A DNA stretch of 64,000 bases from an uncultured Bacteroidia bacterium. GTDB taxonomy: Bacteria > Bacteroidota > Bacteroidia > Bacteroidales > UBA932. Positions 8,894 through 18,135 of this stretch are shown here, piece after piece. The first letter of the stretch is position 1; every line of letters begins with the position of its first letter. A program made the position numbers and the translations under genes. The notes below the pieces were generated by a model. That model was not told where the DNA came from. It saw only the letters and a program-made list of their open reading frames with translations, and searched no databases. The stretch is from positions 1 to 64,000 of the forward strand of contig CACZZZ010000001.1 in assembly GCA_902785825.1 (NCBI GenBank). Direction: 5' to 3'.

Positions 8894-10246
8894 ATGAGGT
8901 GGTGTTTTTTCGCGGGTGTTCTCGCTGGTATCGTGTCCTTTATTTCTTGCGAGCCTGAAACCGGTCATATTCTTATAGATACCGGACAGGACGAGATTGC
9001 CCATGAGACGCCTGCTGTAGATGAGCCTCCGGTGAGTTACGTGGCCCCGGACGGTTTTGAGGTAACCCCTTTTTCTCATGACCCGTTATGGGCTTTCGCC
9101 AAAGGCGGGACGGACTCTATTTCCGTGTCTTCTCTCGAGCCGTGGAATGTCTCATATGACTCTGAATGGTTGTCCCTATCTTCTTCGGAGGGCGGTTCAG
9201 GCGTGTCTGTTGTCCGTATCACGACTAGGCCAAATACTGGCGAGTCAACCAGAAACGCCAAACTGCTGTTCAGCGTTGGTGACGGGCGTCTTGAGTATGA
9301 GTTGACCCAGTTTCCGGACATATTCAAGCGCCATGCGCACATCCTACTCAAAGTCCACTCGTCGTTGGTCATAAGATATGACTCGACTCGTTTCAGTCGT
9401 ATCTATTCGGTTATTCCCGTGCCCCATACTGATCAGTACCAAACGGTTACAAAAGTTGGCTTGTTTGCTGGGGCGTTTCCCGGCTTATGCGCTGATGGCC
9501 ATAATATGTACGCGGTATCTGATATCAGCGGGGACATTCCCAAGAGCGGCCGGGAGGTTAACTCCTGTGTCTTTGACGCCGAGCTTAATATGGTTGAGAC
9601 TGATTTCCAGAGGATTGGAAAGATCCAGGCATACGACACGGAGGCTCCTGAATATCTTCGGTACACATCGCGGGATTCTTGTGACGGCCGTGTGATCGTC
9701 GATCCTTTGAATCAGGATATCCTGAGAATATCCGATGAATTGTGGATGCGGAGCGAGATGAATATCCTGTTATATGCGAGGATGTGCTATGAGTGGACAG
9801 CCCGGAATCTGACATACGGTGATGCCTTCACTGGTCTCCATCCTGTCGAGGAAATAATGAGGAGCAGGAGAGGTGATTGCGGAGCATTCACATCAGTGTA
9901 TGTCTCCCTTCTTCGGGCGAAGGGCATCCCTGCCCGGCATCTGCTTATGATCTCTCCACTGGACGGATACCATATTCGGGCTGAATTCTATTTGAGCGGT
10001 TACGGGTGGATTCCTGTTGATCCGACTTTCAAGAACAGCAACCCTTCCAGAGATTACTTCGGGAATAACTCTGGCCGGCACATTGTCGTCTCTCACGGTA
10101 TCTGCACCGAGGTCGAAGGTCCGTTCGGTCCCTGTGTAATCGATGGCCTGCAGCAATATTACTGGTGGGCCTGGCGGTCGGAAGGGGATCGGTCGTATGA
10201 TGTCCAGCATCAGGTGTCACTTCTGGGTATGGAGGGGCCTGCCTGA
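8894..10246 (+). CDS. BACON-domain transglutaminase-like lipoprotein
   Basis: This 450-residue protein starts with a short lipoprotein signal (lipobox SFISC, Cys19). A BACON-type Ig-like domain follows (about 75-140, with WNVSYDSEWLSLSS). A transglutaminase-like cysteine-peptidase core is C-terminal. The triad is visible: Cys329 in RGDCGAFTSVY, His360 in GYHIRAEF and Asp376 in WIPVDPTF. Such proteins act as extracytoplasmic peptidases or amidases on peptides or peptidoglycan-like substrates; the substrate here is unknown. The ATG is preceded closely by a -7-like box. The downstream 259 bp contain a repeat element and no gene. Confidence 0.88.
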   Translation: MRWCFFAGVLAGIVSFISCEPETGHILIDTGQDEIAHETPAVDEPPVSYVAPDGFEVTPFSHDPLWAFAKGGTDSISVSSLEPWNVSYDSEWLSLSSSEGGSGVSVVRITTRPNTGESTRNAKLLFSVGDGRLEYELTQFPDIFKRHAHILLKVHSSLVIRYDSTRFSRIYSVIPVPHTDQYQTVTKVGLFAGAFPGLCADGHNMYAVSDISGDIPKSGREVNSCVFDAELNMVETDFQRIGKIQAYDTEAPEYLRYTSRDSCDGRVIVDPLNQDILRISDELWMRSEMNILLYARMCYEWTARNLTYGDAFTGLHPVEEIMRSRRGDCGAFTSVYVSLLRAKGIPARHLLMISPLDGYHIRAEFYLSGYGWIPVDPTFKNSNPSRDYFGNNSGRHIVVSHGICTEVEGPFGPCVIDGLQQYYWWAWRSEGDRSYDVQHQVSLLGMEGPA

Positions 10247-10337
10247 CCCGAGCTTGACATTTCCGGTCGGTCAGCGTCATTCAGCTCATAGAAATGATGC
10301 CAGGTTAGACAACTATTGCATGTCATGAATTAATGAT

Positions 10338-10345
10338 TATCTTTG
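10338..10345 (+). promoter_or_regulatory. Orphan perfect -7 box in a convergent intergenic region
   Basis: TATCTTTG fits the Bacteroidetes -7 consensus exactly. It points into the 3' end of clpA and precedes only an 11-codon frame. It could drive a small or antisense RNA, or be a remnant. Confidence 0.35.
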
Positions 10346-10412
10346 TGATTGATGGTCAGCAGGAAACATAGTTTGACCGTCAATTAGGCGGATTGCCCTC
10401 CCTGGAACGTTT

Positions 10413-10531
10413 CTTGGGGGGGGAATTATTAATTATTAATTAGCTACACGCCCCCTGGGGGGCTGCCGTGAAGCGGCTGGGGGGTGAAAAGGGAGTGGCA
10501 ACGCCCTAGTCTTCGCGGAGCGAGACTAGGG
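10413..10531 (+). repeat. G-rich palindromic REP-like element overlapping the clpA 3' end
   Basis: The element holds a G9 run (about 10413-10421), a GCCCCC/GGGGGC palindrome (10450-10463) and the string GGGGGGTGAAA, which also occurs in the argD insertion. It ends with a 9-bp perfect inverted repeat, CCCTAGTCT/AGACTAGGG (10504-10512 and 10523-10531). The clpA TAG stop (10506-10508) lies inside the left arm. The loop contains TCGCGGAGCG, similar to the GAGCGAAGCGA core of the other repeats. Confidence 0.6.
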
Positions 10532-12860
10532 TGTTGTCTTTTTCGGGAGTAAGTCCGACTTTGAGGGTGCGCAGCTCGGTGGAGCCTTTCTTTCGCTTGC
10601 CCTGGAGGATGCGGTCGGAGATAATGAACTCAGACACAGGATCTTCCACATAGCGCATGACGGCTCTCTTAAGCGGCCTGGCACCGAAGGCAGGGTCGTA
10701 GCCAGCCTCGGCGATGAACTTCTTGGCGGAAGGGGTGATGGTCAGCTTGTAACCGGACTCCTCGGCCCTTTCCCGAAGCTCACGGAGCTCAATGTCGATG
10801 ATCTTCTCGATATCCTCCTTGGTCAGTGAGTTGAAGAATATCTGCTCGTCCACCCTGTTGATGAATTCGGGCGGGAAGTTCTTCTTTATCGCTTTCTCAA
10901 GGACGCTCTGGCGGTTCTGCGCGACATTCTTGCCGGCGGTCGCGAAGCCGACTCCGGAACCATATTCATCAAGCTCACGGCTCCCGACGTTGGAAGTCAT
11001 GATCACGATCGTATTCTTGAAGTTTACGACTCGACCGTTGCTGTCAGTGAGGTGACCGTCGTCAAGCACTTGCAGGAGAATGTTGAATATGTCCGGATGG
11101 GCCTTCTCGATCTCGTCGAGCAGGACAACGCAGTAAGGCTTGCGGCGCACACGTTCGCTGAGCTGTCCGCCCTCCTCGTAACCCACGTATCCGGGAGGCG
11201 CTCCGATGAGGCGGGACACAGTGAACTTCTCCATGTATTCACTCATGTCGATCCTGACCATATTCTCCTCTGAATCAAAGAGATATTCAGCAAGGCACTT
11301 GGCCAGCTGGGTTTTTCCGACTCCGGTCGGGCCGAAGAATAGGAAGGTGCCGATAGGGCGGTCCGGATCCTTGAGCCCGGCCCGGTTGCGCCGGATAGCC
11401 CGGACAACCTTGTCGATAGCGTCGTCCTGGCCGATGATCCTGCCCTGGAGACGCTCTTTCATCTTCATGATCCTGTTGCCCTCGCTCTCAGCCACCTTGT
11501 TAACCGGGATCCCGGTCATCTTGGAGACCACTGTGGCGATGTCCTCAGCGTCCACGACATTGCCCGTCTTCTTGTCCTTGGTAAGGCTCAGCCTGACCAT
11601 CGATCCGGCCTCGTCCATGGCATCTATGGCCTTGTCTGGCAGGAATTTATCGGTGACGTAACGGTCGGTCAGCCGGGCGCAGGCCTCGAGGGCCTCATCG
11701 CTGTAGGTCACGCTGTGGAACTCCTCGTAGTTGGCCTTTATGTTGTTCAGGATAGAGATACTTTGCTTAATATCAGTCGGTTCCACAACAATCTTCTGGA
11801 ACCTGCGGTCCAGCGCCCCGTCTTTTTCAACTATCTTGGCGAATTCGTCCATTGTAGTGGCTCCGATGCACTGCAGCTCACCTCTTGCAAGCGCTGGCTT
11901 CAACATATTCGCCGCGTCCAGGCTGCCTTGAGCGCCTCCGGCCCCCACGATGGTATGGAACTCGTCGATGAACAGGATTATGTCAGGGTTTGTGCTGGCC
12001 TCTTTGATGATGGCCTTAAGCCTTTTCTCAAAGTCTCCACGGTATTTAGTTCCGGCGACGACGGATGCTATATCCAAGGAAATCAGGCGTTTCTTGGCGA
12101 GGACTGGGGATATGCTACCCCCGGCGATCCTCTGAGCTATTCCCTCGACAATCGCGGACTTTCCGACTCCGGGCTCTCCGATCAGCATCGGGTTGTTCTT
12201 CTTCCTGCGTCCCAGGATCTCGATAACCCTCGCGATCTCGACATCCCTCCCGACGACGGGGTCGAGCTTCCCTTCCGCCGCCGCTTTCGTGAGGTCAAAC
12301 CCGAAATCTTCCAGGTTAACTTTTCCGGAAGGGTTATTCCCCTGTCCGCCTTCCTCGTCCTCGGATTCCTGGTCGCCTTGAGGGGCTGCCCCTTGCTGGT
12401 CTTTCTGGCGGGCCTGTCCGAGAAGTCCCTCATCCCTCATGTGGGCGAGAAGCCTGCCGTAGTCCACGCCGTGCTGACGGAGATAAGCTTGGCCGTAGTT
12501 CTCGGTGGTCCGGCACAGAGCGAGAAGCAGGTGGAGCGACGTCGCCTCCTCCGAATTCATCTTCGAGGCCTCCATCACGGTGATGCTCAGCACATTCTGC
12601 GCGTATCTTGAGAATGAGATCTTGTCGGCTTCCGAATATGGGATGGACTCGTTCGTGAATATGTGGCTGTCTATGAAGCGCTTGAAAGCGTCGATGTCAA
12701 TTCCCAAGGTAGCCATGACTTTGCAAGCGTCATTATCTCCCTGGCGCATCATGCCCAGGAATAGATGATCCGGCCCTATGCCGTAGCTGCCTGTCCGCAT
12801 GGCCTCCTCGCGGGCGTAACGGATGATGCTGTTGAGCTCGTCAGATATCTTTATTTCCAT
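10506..12860 (-). CDS. clpA: ATP-dependent Clp protease ATP-binding subunit (ClpA/ClpC type)
   Basis: This 784-residue Hsp100 unfoldase feeds proteins to ClpP. It has a Clp N-domain repeat pair (about 1-145), a Gln/Glu/Gly-rich linker (about 150-180), AAA+ module 1 (Walker [17 protein letters not shown]) and AAA+ module 2 ([19 protein letters not shown]). A VGF loop after [16 protein letters not shown] corresponds to the ClpP-docking IGL/F loop. The UVR/M-domain coiled coil typical of ClpC is absent between the two modules, so the layout is closer to ClpA than ClpC. The last codons and the stop lie in a palindromic repeat. It is divergent from gyrA. A weak -7-like box, TATAATTG on the minus strand (12889-12896), may serve it. 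Confidence 0.93.
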   Translation of the reverse strand: MEIKISDELNSIIRYAREEAMRTGSYGIGPDHLFLGMMRQGDNDACKVMATLGIDIDAFKRFIDSHIFTNESIPYSEADKISFSRYAQNVLSITVMEASKMNSEEATSLHLLLALCRTTENYGQAYLRQHGVDYGRLLAHMRDEGLLGQARQKDQQGAAPQGDQESEDEEGGQGNNPSGKVNLEDFGFDLTKAAAEGKLDPVVGRDVEIARVIEILGRRKKNNPMLIGEPGVGKSAIVEGIAQRIAGGSISPVLAKKRLISLDIASVVAGTKYRGDFEKRLKAIIKEASTNPDIILFIDEFHTIVGAGGAQGSLDAANMLKPALARGELQCIGATTMDEFAKIVEKDGALDRRFQKIVVEPTDIKQSISILNNIKANYEEFHSVTYSDEALEACARLTDRYVTDKFLPDKAIDAMDEAGSMVRLSLTKDKKTGNVVDAEDIATVVSKMTGIPVNKVAESEGNRIMKMKERLQGRIIGQDDAIDKVVRAIRRNRAGLKDPDRPIGTFLFFGPTGVGKTQLAKCLAEYLFDSEENMVRIDMSEYMEKFTVSRLIGAPPGYVGYEEGGQLSERVRRKPYCVVLLDEIEKAHPDIFNILLQVLDDGHLTDSNGRVVNFKNTIVIMTSNVGSRELDEYGSGVGFATAGKNVAQNRQSVLEKAIKKNFPPEFINRVDEQIFFNSLTKEDIEKIIDIELRELRERAEESGYKLTITPSAKKFIAEAGYDPAFGARPLKRAVMRYVEDPVSEFIISDRILQGKRKKGSTELRTLKVGLTPEKDNTLVSLRED

Positions 12861-12981
12861 ATTTTCCGAATTGAGTGGTGTAGAAAAGCAATTATAGTAA
12901 TTCTCGGCCTATTCTGCAACATCTATGCGAGAGTTATCTTCCTGCCACTTTGTCACTATTGCCTATGTCGTATTTTTTAAG

Positions 12982-12989
12982 TATATTTG
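12982..12989 (+). promoter_or_regulatory. gyrA promoter -7 box
   Basis: TATATTTG matches TAnnTTTG. A TTG at 12959-12961, with a 20-bp spacer, suits the -33 box. The predicted start leaves a leader of about 33 nt before the gyrA ATG. Confidence 0.65.
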
Positions 12990-13025
12990 CATGTTTAAGT
13001 AAATGGTAAAGATAAAGCGTATTTT

Positions 13026-15560
13026 ATGGATAGTGAGGAAAAGATTGTAGAAGGACAGACAGGCGTCATCGAACCGGTAGAGATCGACCAGGAGATGCGT
13101 TCCGCGTACATCGACTATTCGATGTCCGTTATCGTCTCCCGCGCTCTCCCTGATGTCAGGGATGGTCTCAAGCCGGTTCAAAGAAGGGTTCTGTATGGAA
13201 TGGATGGCCTTGGTCTGCCTTTCTCCGGGCCGACCCGCAAGTGCGCCAAGATAGTTGGTGAGGTTCTTGGAAAGTACCACCCTCACGGCGACTCGAGCGT
13301 TTACGACGCGCTGGCGCGTCTGGCTCAGCCTTGGAACCAGAGGTATCCCACCGTTTTCGGTCAGGGCAACTTCGGTTCTATGGATGGCGACCCTGTAGCG
13401 GCCATGAGGTACACCGAGGCTAAGCTACAGAAAATCACCGAGGAGATTCTCGGGGACATCGAGAAAGACACGGTGGATATGGTCAATAACTTTGACGACA
13501 CCGAGAAGGAGCCCACTGTGCTTCCGACACGTCTCCCTCTTCTCCTTTTGAATGGTTCGGCCGGAATTGCGGTCGGTATGGCCACGAATATGGCTCCTCA
13601 TAATCTCGGGGAGTGCTGCGACGCCATCTGCGCCTATATTGACAATCCGGACATCGACACCGAGGGACTGATGCGTTATATCAAAGGTCCTGACTTCCCG
13701 ACGGGAGGTATCATCATGGGCATGAGCGGCATCAAGGAGGCTTATGAGACAGGCCGCGGAAGGGTGGTCGTAAGGTCAAAGACTGAGATTGAGGTGGCCG
13801 ATAACGGACGCGAGACAATCGTGGTGACCGAGGTCCCTTACATGGTCAACAAGAAGGAGATGATCGAGAAGATCGGTCAGATGGTCGAGGACAAGAGGAT
13901 CGAGGGCATCACCTACATCAACGATGAGACTTCCCGCGAGGGTGTCCGCGTCATCCTGAGGGTCAAACAGGGCTTCAACTCCAATGTCGTGTTAAACACC
14001 CTCTTCAAATATACCCAACTCCAGTCAAGTTTCGCCTTCAATAATGTCGCCCTTGTGAATGGCCGTCCCAAGACGCTGTCTCTCAAGGAGTTGATTTCCA
14101 ACTTTGTGGACTTCCGCCATGAGGTTGTGGTCCGCAGGACAAAGTTCGAGCTTGACAAGGCCCAGAAGAGGGCTCATATTCTCGAAGGCCTCCTGAAGGC
14201 CATCGACGTGATCGACGAGATCATCCATATCATCCGCCATTCAGCGAATGTCGATGAGGCTAAAGCTGAACTCATAAGGCGCTTCGATTTCACCGAGATT
14301 CAGGCTACCGCCATTGTCGAGATGAGGCTCCGCCAGCTGACCGGACTCGAAAGGGAGAAACTTCAGGCGGAATATGACGAGCTTGAGAAGTTCATCGCCA
14401 GGTGCCTGGAGATCCTCGGCAGCGTGGAGGAGCAGCTCAAGATCGTCAAGGCGGAGACCATGGAAATCAAGGATAAGTACGCCGATCCGAGAAGGACGGA
14501 GATCCGTCCCTCCGAGGAAGAGTTCAATCCTGAGGACTTCTACGCCGATGAGGATGTCGTCATCACTATTTCCCATCTGGGTTACATCAAGCGTACTCCT
14601 TTGACTGAATATCGCACCCAGGCCAGGGGAGGAGTCGGCATGAAGGGAAGCTCGACCCGCGACGAGGATTTCATCGAGCACATCTATATCGCCAACATGC
14701 ACTCCACTATGCTTCTCTTTACGCAGAGCGGAAGGTGCTATTGGTTAAAGGTTTACGAGATTCCCGAGGGCTCAAGGGCCTCGAAGGGACGCGCCATCCA
14801 GAATGTCCTCAGCATCCCGGACGACAAGATCAAGGCGTACATCAACGTCAAGACTCTTAAGGATGAGGAATATGTGAACTCCCATAGCATCGCTCTCGTG
14901 ACCAAGAGGGGCATCATCAAGAAGACCGCTCTCTCAGCGTATTCACATCCCAGGGCCGCTGGAGTCAACGCTGTGAATCTCCGCGACGGGGATGTCCTCG
15001 TGGAGGCCTTGCTCACCGGCGGGGATGATGAGATCCTGATCGCCGCCCGTGACGGACGTTGCTGCCGTTTCAACGAGAGAGATGCCCGCGAGATGGGTAG
15101 AACCTCTACCGGAGTGCGTGGCATTAATATTGAAGAGTCCGACGAGGTAATAGGCGCCATCAACTATAATCCCGCGGCTGAAGATGCCGCTGACCACACA
15201 GTGTTGGTTGTGAGTGAGAACGGATTCGGCAAGAGGACTGATTTTGATGAGTACAGGATAACGAAGAGGGGAGGAAAGGGAGTTAAGACCATCAATATCA
15301 CCGAAAAGACCGGCAAGTTGATCGCCATTAAGAATGTTACCGAGAAAGATGACTTGATGATCATCGAGAAGTCCGGCCTGACAATCAGGATGTCGGTTTC
15401 TGGCATAAAGGTTGCCGGCAGGGCCACTCAAGGAGTCAAGCTGATCAACATCAAGGAAGGCGATTCGATCGCGTCTCTTTCAACTGTTGAGAAGAACGAC
15501 GAGGTAACAGAAGGTGAAGGTAATACAGAAGTAACTGAAAACGAGAATATTAACAATTAA
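13026..15560 (+). CDS. gyrA: DNA gyrase subunit A
   Basis: This 844-residue subunit cuts and rejoins DNA in the ATP-dependent introduction of negative supercoils with GyrB. The N-terminal breakage-reunion domain carries the catalytic Tyr129 ([10 protein letters not shown]). The quinolone-resistance region reads [19 protein letters not shown]. Its residues equivalent to E. coli Ser83 and Asp87 are Ser90 and Asp94, the quinolone-sensitive type. The C-terminal beta-pinwheel (from about 510) contains a GyrA-box-like TKRGGKG, which supports gyrase rather than ParC. The short acidic tail is typical. The TPR gene starts 11 bp downstream and is probably cotranscribed. Confidence 0.95.
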   Translation: MDSEEKIVEGQTGVIEPVEIDQEMRSAYIDYSMSVIVSRALPDVRDGLKPVQRRVLYGMDGLGLPFSGPTRKCAKIVGEVLGKYHPHGDSSVYDALARLAQPWNQRYPTVFGQGNFGSMDGDPVAAMRYTEAKLQKITEEILGDIEKDTVDMVNNFDDTEKEPTVLPTRLPLLLLNGSAGIAVGMATNMAPHNLGECCDAICAYIDNPDIDTEGLMRYIKGPDFPTGGIIMGMSGIKEAYETGRGRVVVRSKTEIEVADNGRETIVVTEVPYMVNKKEMIEKIGQMVEDKRIEGITYINDETSREGVRVILRVKQGFNSNVVLNTLFKYTQLQSSFAFNNVALVNGRPKTLSLKELISNFVDFRHEVVVRRTKFELDKAQKRAHILEGLLKAIDVIDEIIHIIRHSANVDEAKAELIRRFDFTEIQATAIVEMRLRQLTGLEREKLQAEYDELEKFIARCLEILGSVEEQLKIVKAETMEIKDKYADPRRTEIRPSEEEFNPEDFYADEDVVITISHLGYIKRTPLTEYRTQARGGVGMKGSSTRDEDFIEHIYIANMHSTMLLFTQSGRCYWLKVYEIPEGSRASKGRAIQNVLSIPDDKIKAYINVKTLKDEEYVNSHSIALVTKRGIIKKTALSAYSHPRAAGVNAVNLRDGDVLVEALLTGGDDEILIAARDGRCCRFNERDAREMGRTSTGVRGINIEESDEVIGAINYNPAAEDAADHTVLVVSENGFGKRTDFDEYRITKRGGKGVKTINITEKTGKLIAIKNVTEKDDLMIIEKSGLTIRMSVSGIKVAGRATQGVKLINIKEGDSIASLSTVEKNDEVTEGEGNTEVTENENINN

Positions 15561-15571
15561 TTCCGATAATC

Positions 15572-16891
15572 ATGAAAAAGATAATGATTGTTTTGGCATT
15601 GCTCGCTTCCTTCCAGGTAGCGAATGCCCAGGGAGGCCCTGCGGCCGCCAAGAAGGCTGTTGATGCTGCTCTCGCAGCTTCGCAGAACGCTAAAAAGGCC
15701 ACCAAGGTTGCCACTTGGATGAAATTGGCCGAGTCTTATGTCCAGGCTTACAACGCTCCCTCCGGAAACGTCTGGGTCGGGGCTAACGAGACTGAGCTCA
15801 AGCTCGCTATGGGCAATGAGAAACCCTCTGCTGTTGAGAATGTTGTTCTTGGCGGAGCCCAGTACACCAAGCAGGTTTATGATAACAAGAACCTGTATTT
15901 CAATGGCAATGGCCAGCTTGAGATTGTCGAGGTGACAAAGCCTATCGTTGAGAACGCGCTTGACAAGGCTGTCGAGGCTTACAATAAGGCTGCCGAGGTT
16001 GATCCTAAGGGAAGCAAGTCCAAAGAGATCTCAGCCGGTATCAAGAGCATCGTTGAGAAGTACAACACCGAGGCCTACAACGCTTACACTTTCGGTGATA
16101 CGGACAAGGCTGAGTCTTACTTCTATAAGGCTTTCAACACCTCTACCTCAAAGCTCAGCACCGCTGTCGATACCAGCGCTCTTTACAACGCCGGTTTCGT
16201 GACCTATGGTGCCGGTCAGTTTGAGAAGGCTAAGAAATACTTTGACAAGTGCCTTGAGTACAACTACTTCGCTAAGGATGGTGAGGTCTATGCCAAGCTC
16301 GCTGACTGCGCCAGCAAGATCGACAACAGCGATGCCGGCAAGGCTCTCCAGAAGGATTATCTTGAGAAAGGTTTCTCCAAGTTCCCTCAGAGCCAGAGCA
16401 TTCTGATCGGTTTGATCAACTACTATGTCTCCAGCGGTGAGGATACCGAGAAACTGTTCACCCTGATCGACGAGGCCAAGGCCAACGAGCCTGACAACGC
16501 TTCGCTCTACTATGTAGAGGGTAATATCCGCGCTCAGCTCGGTCAGACAGAGGAGGCCGTCAAGGCTTATGAGAAGTGCGTTGAAGTTAATCCTAACTAT
16601 GAGTTCGGTTTCATCGGTGAGGGCATCATGTTCTACAACCAGGCCGCCAAGATTCAGGAAGAGGCCCAGAACGAGGTTGATGACACTAAATATATGGCGC
16701 TTGTCCAGAAGTTTGAGACCGCTCTTAAGAGCTGCATCGATCCTTTCGAGAAGGCTTTCAATATGACCAAGGACGAGAGCATCAAGTCCAGCATCGCTGA
16801 GTACCTGAAGAACACCTTCTATCGTTTCCGCGAAGAGGATCCCAAGTACCAGGCCGGTTATGAGAAGTACTCCAAACTTCTTGAGCAGTAA
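15572..16891 (+). CDS. Secreted tetratricopeptide repeat protein
   Basis: This 439-residue protein has a cleavable signal peptide (about 1-19, ending VANAQ) and is then mostly helical with TPR-like units. Clear repeats are near 195-225 (ALYNAGFVTYGAGQFEKAKKYF) and 305-345 (ASLYYVEGNIRAQLGQTEEAVKAYEKCVEVNP). It is Lys/Ala/Glu-rich with no catalytic motif, so it is probably a periplasmic scaffold for protein-protein contacts. It follows gyrA by 11 bp and ends in a strong intrinsic terminator. Its specific role is not known to me. Confidence 0.85.
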   Translation: MKKIMIVLALLASFQVANAQGGPAAAKKAVDAALAASQNAKKATKVATWMKLAESYVQAYNAPSGNVWVGANETELKLAMGNEKPSAVENVVLGGAQYTKQVYDNKNLYFNGNGQLEIVEVTKPIVENALDKAVEAYNKAAEVDPKGSKSKEISAGIKSIVEKYNTEAYNAYTFGDTDKAESYFYKAFNTSTSKLSTAVDTSALYNAGFVTYGAGQFEKAKKYFDKCLEYNYFAKDGEVYAKLADCASKIDNSDAGKALQKDYLEKGFSKFPQSQSILIGLINYYVSSGEDTEKLFTLIDEAKANEPDNASLYYVEGNIRAQLGQTEEAVKAYEKCVEVNPNYEFGFIGEGIMFYNQAAKIQEEAQNEVDDTKYMALVQKFETALKSCIDPFEKAFNMTKDESIKSSIAEYLKNTFYRFREEDPKYQAGYEKYSKLLEQ

Positions 16892-16908
16892 ACCATTAAT
16901 ACATAACG

Positions 16909-16938
16909 AAAAAGACCCGTCGAAAGGCGGGTCTTTTT
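16909..16938 (+). terminator. Rho-independent terminator after the gyrA-TPR unit
   Basis: An 11-bp perfect stem, AAAAAGACCCG/CGGGTCTTTTT (16909-16919 and 16928-16938), with an 8-nt loop ends in a T run. The A-tract on the 5' side means it could also act on the converging ABC gene. Confidence 0.9.
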
Positions 16939-16956
16939 GTTAGGGTACTCTTGGTG

Positions 16957-17619
16957 TCAAGCTTCCGGCCGCAAATAACCGTGGCGCGTCAAGTCTTCTC
17001 TTTTTGTGACAGGAAAGGTATAACCGTCCGCAATCACAAAGAGGTCGTCAGCAACGGTGGAAATAGCGTCATAGTTATGGTCGGTAACGATGATTCCGTG
17101 ATCCTTGCTTCTCTCGACTATAAGCTCTTTGACCGCTTCAATATGCATTGGGTCTATTTGAGCGAAAGGCTCATCAAGAATATAGAATGGAGCTTCACTC
17201 ATCAAGATCAGAAACAGTTCCGCTAATCGGGATTCTCCACCAGAAAGCTCCCATATCTCGGAATCATAGAACCTCGAGTACCTTGGGAACCTATTGACGA
17301 ATCTCCAATAATTGACCCCATAGAGCTCAAAGGCTCGGTGAAGTTTGATGCTTTCCGGAAGTAGTTGCCCCTGAGGAAGATACTTGATAAATCTTCCGAT
17401 ATGTCGTCTATCTACGGGCTTTTCGTCGATAGAGACCATCACGTTCTCAACCCTTAATCCGCCCATCAAAGCGCGGAACATACAAGACTTCCCCGCTCCA
17501 TTCCTTCCAAGCAACCCTGTGACCATCCCTGTGGAGGAAGTGATGTATCCTCCCGAGAGGACGGTCTTCTGCCCGAAGCGGACTACGACACTATCAACTA
17601 TCAATTTATGCTTATCCAT
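16957..17619 (-). CDS. ABC transporter ATP-binding protein
   Basis: This 220-residue nucleotide-binding domain has Walker A (GLLGRNGAGKS, about 36-46), the Q-loop region (YLPQGQ), the signature LSGGES and Walker B (FYILDEPFAQID), plus the switch His (VTDHNYD). It is a single NBD with no fused permease. It overlaps by 8 bp the small membrane protein gene upstream (17612-17929), which is the only candidate partner nearby. The layout resembles small NatA-like or bacteriocin/lipid export modules, but the substrate cannot be inferred. It ends toward the terminator shared with the gyrA unit. Confidence 0.9.
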   Translation of the reverse strand: MDKHKLIVDSVVVRFGQKTVLSGGYITSSTGMVTGLLGRNGAGKSCMFRALMGGLRVENVMVSIDEKPVDRRHIGRFIKYLPQGQLLPESIKLHRAFELYGVNYWRFVNRFPRYSRFYDSEIWELSGGESRLAELFLILMSEAPFYILDEPFAQIDPMHIEAVKELIVERSKDHGIIVTDHNYDAISTVADDLFVIADGYTFPVTKREDLTRHGYLRPEA

Positions 17620-17929
17620 TGAACATCAGGGCGATGGCCATCAAAATGAAAAATAGCAGAAAATCCGCGAGCAATACAACAATCTGGAAATGCCATCGGG
17701 AGAAGCCCAGATTGATATAGAAGAAGCAGGTATCCCGTGACCTGAGTTTATGGGATAAGTACAGAACAATGGCTGTAAAAGGTATTTTCAATATGAAAAC
17801 ATCAACCGCGAGGACATAGGAGTGCGTGAGGGCTATCAGCAGTGCCGCTGAAACATTATAGACACTACCGAGAATTATCTGCCACCCTCCATTCAGCCAG
17901 GTAAGGTATATGCGGTCACGAAGATTCAT
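17612..17929 (-). CDS. Small membrane protein, partner of the ABC ATPase
   Basis: This 105-residue protein has about three hydrophobic segments (near 15-37, 40-58 and 80-103), with a basic stretch (SHKLRSRD) between the second and third. It is too small for a normal ABC permease; it might form a multimer or be a reduced permease. Its end overlaps the ATPase start by 8 bp, which suggests translational coupling. It starts only about 16 bp after the tRNA-His terminator region, leaving little room for its own promoter. I do not recognise a family. Confidence 0.7.
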   Translation of the reverse strand: MNLRDRIYLTWLNGGWQIILGSVYNVSAALLIALTHSYVLAVDVFILKIPFTAIVLYLSHKLRSRDTCFFYINLGFSRWHFQIVVLLADFLLFFILMAIALMFNG

Positions 17930-17944
17930 AATTACACCAAACCC

Positions 17945-17983
17945 ACAAAAAACGAAAACGCTCTCAGAAAAATCCGAGAGCGT
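17945..17983 (-). terminator. Rho-independent terminator of tRNA-His
   Basis: The minus strand forms an 8-bp stem, ACGCTCTC/GAGAGCGT (17976-17983 and 17958-17965), followed by a T-rich run (17957 down to 17945). Confidence 0.85.
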
Positions 17984-17987
17984 CAGT

Positions 17988-18064
17988 TGGGGTGCGATGT
18001 GGGGCTCGAACCCACGACACCCAGAACCACAATCTGGTGCTCTACCAACTGAACTAATCGCACC
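17988..18064 (-). tRNA. tRNA-His (GTG)
   Basis: This 77-nt cloverleaf on the minus strand has anticodon loop TTGTGGT, so the anticodon is GTG. It has the histidine hallmark of an extra 5' G (G-1) opposite discriminator C73. The acceptor stem is GTGCGAT/ATCGCAC, the T-loop is standard (GGTTCGAGCCC), and the CCA end is encoded in the DNA. Confidence 0.96.
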
Positions 18065-18124
18065 GTGTTAGAGATTGCAAAGATACAAAAAATTCTTTCT
18101 TAACAAGAATTTCTGAATAATATT

Positions 18125-18132
18125 TATATTTG
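18125..18132 (+). promoter_or_regulatory. -7 box abutting the capA-like start codon
   Basis: TATATTTG ends 3 bp before the ATG at 18136. With the element centred at -7, transcription would begin at the A of the ATG, which suggests a leaderless mRNA. Confidence 0.55.
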
Positions 18133-18135
18133 TGC

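Noticed and set aside
11715..12611. A 298-codon open frame on the plus strand antisense to clpA
   Set aside because: It lies wholly within clpA, has no recognisable domain, no promoter or start context, and arises from the codon bias of the real gene.
13290..13310. Quinolone-resistance change in gyrA
   Set aside because: The residues matching Ser83 and Asp87 of E. coli are Ser and Asp, the sensitive state; only the neighbouring Ala84 is Ser, which is common in this phylum.
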